64,000 nt of DNA from the NCBI GenBank assembly GCA_032622095.1, contig CP136069.1:15298450-15362449 (forward strand). The letters run 5' to 3'. The notes beneath the pieces were generated by a model that did not search any database, was not told the DNA's origin, and saw nothing but the letters and a program-made list of their open reading frames with translations. A program made the translations under genes and the position numbers. Within the stretch, counting starts at the first letter, position 1. Each line of letters starts with the position of its first letter. Of this stretch, positions 1-11,300 are shown piece by piece. Source of the DNA: Siphonodentalium dalli (lineage: Eukaryota > Mollusca > Scaphopoda > Gadilida > Siphonodentaliidae).

Positions 1-256
1 TCTCCCGCGTTGAATGACACCGAGATCGCTTGTATACCAATTTCTTCTGGGTTGACCCCTTTTTTTGCGTACTACGACCACACTAATGCGGGATAGGGGC
101 ACTACATGTACATTCACCCTCTCAGGACCTCATTCTGCAAATGACAGACACACTAAATCCAGACTTGTATACTCGCCGCTCCCAATTGATTGTATCATGC
201 TGGATCGGTTCTGATCATCCACCATCTCATTTAATGTTCTTACCTTATTAATAGTT

Positions 257-361
257 AAAGTGCCTAATCAGTTCAGATTTACCCCTAATCCTGGTAGACT
301 GCCCTGTTAGCACATGCACATGTAAACCCAGAATATCAAGAAGTAATGCCCTAATTAATCG
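257..361. repeat. direct repeat, unit 1 (second at 620-733)
   Basis: TAAAGTGCCTAATCAGTTCA to CTAATTAATCGA, repeated on the other side of the 343-546 hairpin. Confidence 0.8.
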
Positions 362-546
362 ACTCTTTAACATGTGACAGCAGAATTATATAGGTAACTT
401 TTCAGGATTTAGTCGGAAATATGGCTTGTTGCCATTCATCGGAAAGCTTTCCGGTGAATGGCAACAAGCCATATGTCCGACTAAATCCTGAAAAGTTACC
501 CATAATTCTGCTGTGGTTAAGGGGTCGATTACTTAGGGCATTACTG
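343..546. mobile_element. near-perfect 200-bp hairpin MITE (TAATGCCC family), copy 1
   Basis: GTAATGCCCTAATTAATCGA to its reverse complement. The arms carry TTTTCAGGATTTAGTCGG and the loop GGAAAGCTTTCC. The family recurs at 13136, 15607, 16461, 18895, 19592 and 20256. Confidence 0.85.
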
Positions 547-1956
547 TATATCAGAGAAGTGTTTTGACCCGCGAAGCCAAAGAAATTGTAATTTGCGAGC
601 GTTAATTTGGATAATGCATCTTTAAAGTGCCTAATCAGTTCAGATTGACCCCTAATCCTGGTAGACTGCCCTAGCTATTAGCACATGTTCATGCAAACTC
701 AGAATACCAAGAAGTACTGCTCTAATTAATCGACCAGGTATTGCCGTGGTACATATACATGTACATGTACTCAACCACGTTCATGCGATCAACCGCAACC
801 AATTATACTGATGCCAACCACGGTAAATTCGGTAACACCTCCCAATCCCAGTTATACAGTATTCTTTATGCAATGTTTATAAGATTTAAAAAAAAATTTA
901 AGTCGGCATTGTAACCATGCAGTGTTTATTTCTGGCGTGGTGTCAGCTGCATTGTTGATGCAGTTGCAATGACGGTCGGTGACCAACTTTGTACGTTGAA
1001 TAAACCATAAAAGATTTCTCAACTGAAACAAATTGTACCGGTATATGAAGTATGTTTAGTTAACGGTAACTTGAAAATAAATATACTCCTGATGGTGTAG
1101 ATATCGTATTAGTGAATTAAAAACTTGGCGATTGAAAATGGCGCAGGTCAAGCGCCGACGTGTTTAATAATTTCTAGACTGAATTTGCTGTTATTGCGGT
1201 CGCAAAAAAAAATGGGGCAGTTATTTATTTGGTTATCGCAGTTCAAATCTATTACCGCTGTAAGACTACCGATGGTTAATACATGACAACAGCTAGCATT
1301 TCGTGGTGATACAATGCACCACTTGACTGTGGTTGACTGAAGGTTGACTGGAGATACATGTATAATGTACCGCATGACTACAACCATTACCGGCCTACAA
1401 CTGCGTTAAAGGGGTCAATTAATAGATCATACTAGTAGCTGCATGTACATGTACATGACAACATGTACATTATATCAGAGAAGTTGGTGGTTGTGGACTG
1501 GACAAACCAGGGCAGCTACTGTAGTTCATGCATCCACCCTGGTCCAATACTTGTTTTTGGCGTGCCAATAGTTTCTTGCAGAAGATAAACTAAAACTTTC
1601 GAGATTACCAATTATCTGTACTGTTTATATCGAATGGTGGTCATCATTATAGCATACATGTATATTGCTGTTTCACATTTTCAGATATTCATGTGTCCCC
1701 TCTGTGCAGATTTAAGCACATTTTACACATGTATCACATGTATCACATGTATCACACATTGTTTCAGCATTCTGATTCGCAAACCGAATCAAATATCGAA
1801 GCTTCACAGGGCCCTACTTAGAAAATAATAAACCGAATCAAAAAGCCACCTATGCGGGAGAAACTGTCTGTAACTTGACTGTGTCGTGCACTTGTTAGAA
1901 CTTAGTAACTAACGGTACCTGTATAGTTTGCATATACAATGCACTGTACATGTATG
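547..1956. other. no gene seen; palindrome-rich intergenic DNA
   Basis: ACATGTAC and related words recur (758, 1441, 1940). Short frames at 1148-1387 and 1634-1828 have no recognisable content. Confidence 0.6.
620..733. repeat. direct repeat, unit 2
   Basis: Matches 257-361 with a few changes, and includes the start of a TAATGCCC-like end (AGTACTGCTC). Confidence 0.8.
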
Positions 1957-2303
1957 TACCGCTATTCTCAAAGTAATTGACCAGAAAAACGGGGTGATAC
2001 CCCGGTCATGACCGCGGTGATACCGGTAATAAACGGTAGCGGTATCGCGATGGTCATGGCATGGAGTTACGGTATTGGGCGATAATGATACCGTGGTCTT
2101 TTAGCGGGCACCGCATTAATTTTGTTGAATACCGCGGTGATTTTCATGGAACTCTTTTAGGGGAGGTATTTACTCACACATACTTGTTCGCGTTAACAAG
2201 CGGTATCAGTACCGCGGTATTGGAGGATACCGCGGTATAGTACCGCCATATTAACGGGGTGACACCACATTATTGGTGGTCAATTACTTTAAGTATAGCG
2301 GTA
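1957..2303. mobile_element. TACCGCTA-family MITE, copy 1
   Basis: TACCGCTATTCTCAAAGTAA at the left pairs with TTACTTTAAGTATAGCGGTA at the right. The interior is full of ACCGCGGT palindromes. The same element recurs at 8610-8920 and 9755-10109. Confidence 0.85.
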
Positions 2304-4220
2304 GTCCATAACTGACAACAAAGTACATGTACATGCAGGGAGGCAAGTTCAGGCAATTGTATACCTGTAAGTACCGGTAGCTATTACCGGTAGTTCATAT
2401 ACAGTATGGTACTAGTACATGTACAAAAATTGCATTATTTCACAATTCACGGATGTCGTTGTACAGGTATCCATTTCAGCCACATTTAGAGAAAGTAACA
2501 CCTCTATCAGTCTATAGAATTAATCTGATTCCATTATCCTCCACTTGAGACAGGTTGATCAATTGTGTATACACTATACATTGTATAATAGTCATGTTTA
2601 CACAGTTACATGTACAGCAGTCCCTTTATTTTGAAAAAGTGCCCTTAGTTAAAGTAGCCCTCCCACACAATTACCAGTCCTTTGGTACGGTACCGGTAAT
2701 TCGTTAATTTTATGATAAATCTACAGTGATAGGATACAAGTACTAGTAAGAATTACCTGTACCGGTAGGTGTTATCGGAAATATAATCAAGGTGGAAATT
2801 CCATATATAAGATCATATGCACATTCACATGTACCGGTAACTCAATTATTTCAAAAAAACAAACAAGACAGTCAATGCCTGTAGGTCGCTCACCAGACTG
2901 TAAAGATGGAGAAGGCTGGGACTCTGAAGACTATCGGTACACTAGTCAGTACTTGTCTAATCACTTTAAAACAAGTACAGTAGTTCTAAACAGGGACACA
3001 GTGGGAGCGTTGAACGGTGGGAGGGGATATGGGGGTGTCTACCTTGAAATTTCTAACTGTCAGATAAGTTCTCATTTCATACACAGGAGACATTAGAGAG
3101 AATGGCAGGCATACAAGCTTTATATTGTTAGTGTCTCGGGATGTTGGATTCGTTACATTCGTAGCTTGCTTAGCTACCGGTATACATGTACATATTACAT
3201 GGAATACCAAATTGAAGTAATTTCAACCCACAGTTAAAATAACTCTACATGTATGGTATACGTTTGAGTAATGTAAAACATGTCAATTGCTGTATTTACA
3301 TGTACATGCATGTTAGCAAATTCAGTGCAGAATCTTCGAGCGCCCCGAGACAAATGGTGCCAGGACACCTCCCAAAAATTCCTTGCTCTGGCAAAAATAG
3401 GGGGCGCGTGCTGGGTGTGCCCCCATTTGATCTGCCCTTGCTTTATTGTTTCATTCTGAAGAAATTTCTGGCCCTGATTTTTATTAACAGAGTCTGCATG
3501 GCACACAACTCAGGCTTACATGTACCGTACATTTCAATAGCAAGTTATAATACGAAATAACGGCCATTGTTACTACAGTTACATGTACATGTAATCAGTC
3601 TTGAATGACAGGCTGATGAGCCAATTCTCAAATGATGAAGCTGTCACTTGTGGGCGTTCCAATGGTTCCTTCCCAAATAACCAGGTGTTACCAAATATAC
3701 ATATACTAGTACATGTACATGTAGTTAGGGCGCTTAATTGTTGTCAGTAACATCACACATCTGTGTCATACATGCATCTAATAATTGACAATGGTGACCT
3801 CTTCTAATCAGGATGGATTATGACTCCTAGATTTTACGACAGTGTATGACTTCTTCTTCCGATTACAGTCCACCATCATCAGGCTGATGATTATGACTAA
3901 TTTTATTTATGATGTTGACTACTTACCGTATACCTGTAAGATTATCACACCTTCGTTACCAGACAATAGATGGTCTGGCTGACGGTATTTAAACAAAGGG
4001 CTCAATCAAACTACATTTATTGTGCTATAATTAAAAATGGCACCTACAAATGTACACCGCCAAGGCTTGATTTAACAGGATTCGCATCACAATTTTATAT
4101 GCAATTTCCAATTTCTGCTAAGCAATTTACAATGAAAATACTATACAAATTAAAAAAAAAAAATCAACCTCTGTACACCGCGGCTGGACAGCATGCAAGT
4201 ATATTGCTGATGAATGGCAG
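2304..4220. other. no gene seen; ACATGTAC-rich intergenic DNA
   Basis: Scattered ACATGTAC and ACCGGTA words. A CACCTCCCAAAAATTCC...GGGGGCGCGTGCTGG stretch near 3365-3420 resembles degraded repeat. Frames under 105 residues carry no motif. Confidence 0.6.
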
Positions 4221-4229
4221 GTACACCAC

Positions 4230-4358
4230 TAGTCCAACAAATTAGACTTTCGGATTAAGATGAATTTTAATATTTTGACGTTTAGAAGGGTTAAGATAAT
4301 CGTAAATGTCCAAATATTAAAATATATCTTAAACCGAATAGTCTAATTTGTTGGACTA
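4230..4358. mobile_element. 129-bp palindromic MITE, 9-bp target duplication
   Basis: Starts TAGTCCAACAAATTAGAC and ends with its reverse complement. GTACACCAC lies at 4221-4229 and 4359-4367. The right duplication is shared with the neighbouring 2.9-kb element, so the two inserted at the same site. Confidence 0.75.
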
Positions 4359-5334
4359 GTACACCACGGGAACGGGACTACCCGCCCCTGAGACAACCCA
4401 CCCCTCAGCTATTTTGGGGGCGGGTTGTCCCGATAAATGAGGGCGGGTTGTCCCGAAATTGTTAATAGTGATTACATGTACCGTATGTTCTTTTATGTTC
4501 TTTGATGTTATATTATTAAAGATCTTGACCAACTAAACATGTGTTTATTCATTAATTATGCCAATGCGTGGTCTGGAGTAAAGAATGACACGATGTTTTG
4601 ACAACTGAACGGGGTGCTTTCAAAACAAACATTTGATACAAATGGTTCATTATCACAGTGTGTTACCACAACACTTATAGTGATCGGGAGTCATCTCACT
4701 GATGTAACTGGAGGTGAGTATACAAACAGCCTTTGAACGATGCCGACGGAACTGGGTATATTAACTCTTGAGTATGGGTTATCTTCATTCTGCAAGCATG
4801 TTTCCTTGCATTCACTGCGATGTAGAGGTCCGAACAAAGCAACATGCAGAAGCAGGCCCAGACGGTGACTACCCGAGTCACATCGGCAGATCTCTACACA
4901 GAATCCCGATCATCAACTTTCAACTTTTTTATTCAGTCTTATAACATTTTACAGACAACAGCAGCAGCAACAGCCCCAAATTAATCATTGTTCGTTTGTT
5001 AAACTTATTAAATTTTGTTTTTAATCTTCGTTCATATTCATTCATTCCGTTTTTAAATTTCGTTCATTAAACTTCGTAATAAATAAACATATTATCGTTG
5101 ATGCATTTTTGTGTTCATAAGTTATATTATATTACATGTGTATAAATTATTGTTGTCCATGTTGTTAAATCAAATAAAAATCTATAACGAGAGGCCGATC
5201 ACGATCGGCAGATGTTAACCCATACCTTGGCGATAAAATTTTATATGATCGGATAAATGAGAGTTTTGGTGTTGAATTATAGAGTATACTGTTATGTACT
5301 ATTATAGACAAATGAACATAACACAAATTATTGG

Positions 5335-5385
5335 AATTTATGGGTCAATGGCATTTATATATGAGAATGCACTGGTACAGGATCT
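5335..5385. repeat. fragment of a hairpin cassette
   Basis: ATATGAGAATGCACTGGTAC, then AGGATCTGTAATGCT, matches the right half of the diverged cassette at 15500-15545. Confidence 0.5.
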
Positions 5386-6119
5386 GTAATGCTAAACCAC
5401 CACAGCCAGCAAGCCCATGGGTTAAATGTGTAGGTGTGACCTGGACATGGAATACTTGGGTTAAGAGAGTCCAATTTAAATTTACAATAATAATGTGTCC
5501 TAGTATACAGATAAGCAACCTCACCACTGACCCATTAATATCAATTATATAGCAGAGCTGTCAAAATATCACAGGAATTGTTTATGTTGAACACTGACCT
5601 CTATTAAACCAATAACAATTATAATGATATCAGACCATCTGAAGATATAACTCTGCAGCAGAGATGTCTACTGTTAATATCATGTGATGTTTATTGTTGA
5701 ATCTTTATTTTAAATTAGATACCATAGCCTTCTTTATCAGATTATTTGCACATTGGCATAAGAGACATCAGAAAATAATATAGCCTTATCAATAGCTACA
5801 TGTAAGTTGTCCAAAGGCAATTGGTGAATTGGATTTAATGTTGCTCCAAACAGATTTACCAGTACATAACACAAGATTTTGGACCGATTTAATCAAATTT
5901 GGTGTGGTGATTCGGGGTACCCTGTAACCCTTGGCAGAGTTATAATGGTGTTAGTTTTTCAAATTTGTTTAACTTAAAAACTTTTTAATTATTTAAAAAA
6001 ATTAAAGGTCCACATTGGAAATCTTTTTATCAACTTTTATCATAATCATCAATAACTAAATGAAAACAAATGACATTTTTTTTATTATTATTATAAAAGT
6101 TAAAAGTAAATTTTTTTTT

Positions 6120-6430
6120 AAATCAATTTTTTTCTTCGAAAAAGGGTCATAACTCCTTTAAAATAAATCGGATCAAACCCATATTCGAACTCGATCTGTA
6201 TTTTGGGCTGTGAAACTAACAGACCAAATTTGGTTCCAATCAGATGAAAATGTTCGAGTTATGGCAAAATGCGTCAATTCTAAGTCGAAAAAGGGCCATA
6301 ACTCTGTAACAAAAACTCGAATCAAACCCAAATTCGAACTCGATCCGTATTTTGGGCTGAGAAACCCATATACAAAAGTTGGTTCCGATCGGATAGAAAA
6401 TGTTAGAGTTATCGCATTACTCGTAAAGTG
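6120..6430 (+). repeat. degenerate tandem repeat, about 120 bp, two units
   Basis: AAAAGGGTCATAACTC and AAAAAGGGCCATAACTC units each lead to TTCGAACTCGATC and a GTTCCRATCRGAT block. The array ends in a GGACAGACAGACGG-type tail. Such sequences are common noncoding repeats in invertebrates. The 109-residue frame across it is not a gene. Confidence 0.7.
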
Positions 6431-6950
6431 TCTACGGACAGACAGACGGACGGACGAACAAATGGGTAGATATGTGGCTCCGACCTATGTGGCTAGAAAT
6501 GGTAATGTGGCTTTAGTTTTTATGTGGCTTCTCAAGTAGCCATAAAATTTTATGTGGCTATCAAGTAGTAGATAGTGATAAAACTCCAGATTATGGATTC
6601 ATAACATGTTGGAATTATAGCAGAAGAAGCTGATTAAAACTCAAAATCTTGCAAACAGCAACTGGGACAGTGGAATAGGAGAAACTGACAGGTCCGTGAT
6701 TGGGTGGCTAGCCACATAAATGTCAGTCAGTGTCCAACATCTCCTATTGGCAGGTCATGGATGTCTAAATCGATGGACTTTTTGTTTCCAAATTTTGAGT
6801 GACTACAAAATTAAATAAGCTGATTAGGCCAAATAGATCATTTTTGAACGTCCATCTGAAAGCTGTTACGTGGCTAGCCACGCAACGGAAGTTATCCACA
6901 TAAATATCCATTTTACACAATCTTAGCCACATAAGTAGTCATTAGTAAAC

Positions 6951-7030
6951 ACGGACAGACAGACAAACAGACAGACGAACAGACAGACAAACAGACATAC
7001 GAACAGACAGACAGACGGACAGACAGACCA
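6951..7030. repeat. (ACAG)n-type microsatellite
   Basis: Imperfect GACAGACAAACAGACAGACG repeats. Confidence 0.9.
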
Positions 7031-7264
7031 ACGACGAGTGGTCAATCCGGGCAACGACACTATGTTTACCATACTATGGTATGGGTAAACATAAAAACAA
7101 TGCAGTTTCGTTAAACAAACATCTCATAATCCCCTCACACCTCCTAATTAGCCACTGATTACCGCTAATTGATTTTTGGGGGCGGGTTGTCCGGGGGCGG
7201 GTTGTCTCAGAGTGAAAGGGGGCGGGTTGTCTTGGGGGCGGGTAGTCACGGACCCGTACACCAC

Positions 7265-8321
7265 AGCCGAGCTGCAGGGACATGTACACTGTGGCCGAAA
7301 GGTATGTACACCGCGACCCAACTGCAATTAGCCAGTGGAACCGCTGTGTAGCTGCGATGACAATGCTAACCGCACCACGGTTAAGTAGACACATGTTGTG
7401 TCAACCAGGGTACCGCAAGGTGTACCGGTAAAGCAAACTTCAAGCACAGGTATTGGAATTTGTGTCAAAAATTGGTTTTTATGACAATTTACTCCTCTGA
7501 AGAGTATGTGCTTCAAGTGACTACAATAGTCTACATGTACTGGAAAACAACAACGTAACATGTAAAGCAAAACTCACCTTGAAAAAATGCAATAACATCC
7601 CCTGTTTGGCAAACTTTGCCGAAACTTAACATAAAAATTAAGATGACAGTTCTACAACTTTGCATGATTGCCTTTTGTTGAGAGCAACTAAACCAGGATG
7701 GTCTAATTCAGACTTTTTTCAACTTCCTGAAATTCGAGGCATGTTGTTGATCTTCACAGCCGCGACAATGCAAACGTTCGATTATTGCGCTCTGAAATCG
7801 TTGGAGTACATTCCACGATCATTCCGATATATTTCAACTCTCGTTGTTTGCATCAAAAATGTATTTCGAACGGAAAACTTCGCACGGAAAACAGACAATT
7901 TCGTCTGTCAAATTAGCGACGCTCGCTCAGTGGCTTTCATTTTATGACAATAATGAAGACTGCCCCAATGTCATTTTAAGGGGTGTCCACTTCTGACTTG
8001 TCAAATTCAAACAGACATTTAACGTCTAAAAGCCAATTAATGGTTGCATCAATTAATACTAATATTTAGCTATGGATAAAATAAGAGCATAAACCAAAAC
8101 TCATCAGTATAAGTTTGATACGCAGGTGTATTTATTTTGACAGTTGATAATTTACCTTATTTGGTATGGTCTGATCCATTCGCAGGTGCCCGCGACGAAG
8201 GAGGAATAACTCCATTTCGTCTGCTAATGCTATTCGGAAATTGTAAATTAAATGTCATGATCTCCAAAAACAAGTAACAAATACTGTTTTCAGACGATAT
8301 GTGAGCTTTCTACTTCTGGAT
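7265..8321. other. presumed NME6 upstream region
   Basis: No second gene is seen. The NME6 promoter and any noncoding first exon should lie here. I see no clear TATA box. TACTGTTTTCAG at 8282-8293 could be a 5'UTR acceptor. Confidence 0.5.
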
Positions 8322-8399
8322 ATGCATTTCAAGCGAAGTCTGCAGCTCACTCTGGCTATATTCAAGCCAGATCTCGTCGCTAGACCAGATTTTTTACAG
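8322..8399 (+). CDS. NME6: NME6 exon 1
   Basis: Encodes 26 codons ending ARPDFLQ, phase 0, with donor CAG|GTTTGA. It holds the first beta strand and the FKPD motif. In most NDP kinases this reads IKPDA; here it is FKPDL. Confidence 0.85.
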
Positions 8400-11300
8400 G
8401 TTTGAAACCAGTTCAATTACCAATTTTCGCGCTTGAAGAATAATGGTCACTAAATCCGGGACACACTAAAAGTTGTAGTCCGAGTTGGGGAAAACTTGTT
8501 GTTGGGGCTTTTCAATTTCCTTTATTGTTGTTAATATACACTAAAAAAAATTAGATTTTTGGTTTGTGATAACATACTAACTGTATGCCAATTATTATGG
8601 GAAGCCAAATACCGCTATTCTCAAAGTAATTGACCAGAAAAACGGGGTGATACCCCGGTCATGACCGCGGTGATACCGGTAATAAACGGTAGCGGTATCG
8701 AGACGGTCATGGCGTGGAGTTACGGTATTGGGCGATAATGATTGAATACCGCGGTGATTTTCATGGAACTCTTTTAGGGGAGGTATTTACTCACACATAC
8801 TTGTTCGCGTTAACAAGCGGTATCAGTACCGCGGTATTGGAGGATACCGCGGTATAGTACCGCCATATTAACGGGGTGACACCACGTTATTGGTGGTCAA
8901 TTACTTTAAGTATAACGGTAGACATTTAATAAATAATTGAGCATTGAATAAGGATTCTCTTTATAATAATATAAGGAATATTCTTATTGCACTTAAACGC
9001 AATTAGCTCTTATTGCGCTTAAGCGCAATAAAATATTCCTTAATATTGCGCTTAAACGCAATAAGCCAAATTACATAAACTCCCTGTTATTCATATAATG
9101 TCCATAGTGCGATGGATGGAGTTTTTTGGTGAGGTGATTGTCCACATGTAGCCTAATTCGGATTCTACAATTTGCAGAGGGGTGATCTCATGAGGGAGAT
9201 ATTAATTACACTTAAGCGCAATAAGGATGTAATTGTGCTTAAGTGCAATAAGGGATATCTGATTGTGCTTAAGCGCAATAAGAGAAGATCGCATTGCGCT
9301 TACTAGTAAGCACAATAAGGAATATCTAGTAGCGGTTAAGCGCAATAGGGAATATATTATTGCGCTTAAGTGCAATAAGGAGTCTCTAATTGCAATTAAG
9401 CGCAATAAGAAATATTCTTATTGCGCTTAAGCGCAATTAGAGATTCCTTATTGCGCTTAAGCTCAATTATTTATTAAATGTCAATTTGGCTTATCATAAA
9501 TTACAAATAAAATCAATTAAAATGATACTTTGATAGTTTATAAGTATTATATTTCAACTTTTATCTTCATTTTTCATTCCGAAATCCACGTTATGAACCG
9601 GGGGCCGACTCGGCTTGATCGGACTACAACTTGTTGTTGGATTCATAATGAAAAATGTCTAGACTACATGTACCGGGTATAAACCTCATAGTCATATAGT
9701 GTATAATTTATGCGCCGGAGCCTTTCAATTGTGTTTGAGGACTACATGTACATGTACCGCTATTCTCAAAGTAATTGACCAGAAAAACAGGGTGATACCC
9801 CGGTCATGACCGCGGTGATACCGGTAATAAACGGTAGCGGTATCGAGATGGTCATGGTGGTGGAGTTACGGTATTGGGCGATAATGATACCGCAGTCTTT
9901 TAGCGGGCACCGCATTAATTTTGTTGAATACCACGGTGATTTTCATGGAACTCTTTGAGGGGAGGTATTTACTCACACATACTTGTTCGCGTTAACAAGC
10001 GGTATCAGTACCGCGGTATTGGAGGATACCGCGGTACCGGTATAGTACCGCCATATTAACGGGGGTGACACCACGTTATTGGTGGTCAATTACTTTAAGT
10101 ATAGCGGTATGTTGTAATATTAGAGCATACATTATTTTCTAGGCTGTTCCATTCCTCAATGGTTCGAACATAAAGCAGTGTGACGATTTGCAGTAGGTTG
10201 ATCCCAGTTTGCAGACCTCAACTTGCATGCATAATTCGTGGGGGGGGGGGGTCACTCTAAATTGGCAAAACAACACCATCAAAGAAATGGTGTATATTGG
10301 CTAGTTGATACATGTACATATTTTGGATTGTCTTTGTACATGTATACATGTACCGGTATGTATAAATTCATGTTATATTCTGTTACAATACAATATACAT
10401 GTACATGCATTACAGTGATTACACCCAATTGTTGTTGGTGTTACTAATAGTTTAATTGTTGAAATATAAATACATTGTACATTAGCCCAAGGAATTTTCA
10501 AATTGCCCAAAAAATATTGAAAATGGCCCAAGTGTTGACCCATAACAGGGAAATTTCCAGGGCTGTTTTGATACCTGTTACAGGTATGGGTGCCCAAATT
10601 CCTAGTGGACAGTATTGAGTCAACCTGAATTTTCCAAGGTAACTCAACAATATGATACAGTAAAAAATCTGCAGTTGCAATATAGAGCCTTTATTTGCAT
10701 GTTTAATTTTGAAATCAGAAATATTATTTCATATTTTTAATACATGTATACATGTACATGTATGTGCATGTATTTGTGTTGGTTTGACGCAGAAGCCTTA
10801 TTAAGTTACAGGTATATGGGATTATACATGTACTAGTATGTATCCTCTGCTGGAAACAGGTGTCCCCAAATTATCTCTGGATTCTTCCCTGCATAAATTG
10901 TTAGCGCGAATACTGACCCTATTGGATTAAATTGGACATTGATGGTTCTCTCAAATTATAATTTCTTTCCATAGGCTACCAAAGATTTGGTGCTGAGTCA
11001 TGGTTTTTTCTTTGTGAAGCATAAACAAATGAGACTTACCACAGACGAAGCTATGCAGTTCTACAAAGAGCACACAGGTTTGTAGCCAAGAATGATTACT
11101 CCCTGGGTTTAACCCTTTCAGTGCCAGGTCTGATTTTTGTATCAACCCATATACATGTACCCTGTGCCAATGCATTCTCTTATATATGCGAGTCGACCAT
11201 AGGTCGCCTCGCATATATAAGAGAATGCATTGGCCTAACAATTTTTCATCATTTGTTATTATTTTTTACAATTTTAATAATTTTTTCTTATATTCTTTAA

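Larger units (their letters stand above)
4368..7255. mobile_element. 2.9-kb inverted-repeat element, 9-bp target duplication
   Basis: The left end (GGGAACGGGACTACCCGCCC) and the reverse complement of the right end (GGGTCCGTGACTACCCGCCC) match over about 32 bp. GTACACCAC flanks both ends (4359-4367 and 7256-7264). No transposase is visible. The interior holds a degenerate 120-bp tandem repeat at 6120-6420, a GACAGACA run and GTGGCTA-rich sequence. G-rich subterminal repeats could form quadruplexes. Confidence 0.7.

Noticed and set aside
3600-3660. CTGATGAG at 3613 as a hammerhead core
   Set aside because: No GAAA segment at the right distance and no pairing stems.
6210-6539. 109-codon plus-strand ORF
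   Set aside because: It covers a known-style noncoding tandem repeat ending in a GACAGACGG tail.
8921-9482. CRISPR-like array, from regular short repeats
   Set aside because: The repeats are palindromes inside a transposon with terminal inverted repeats. The spacers are short and related, and the DNA is eukaryotic.
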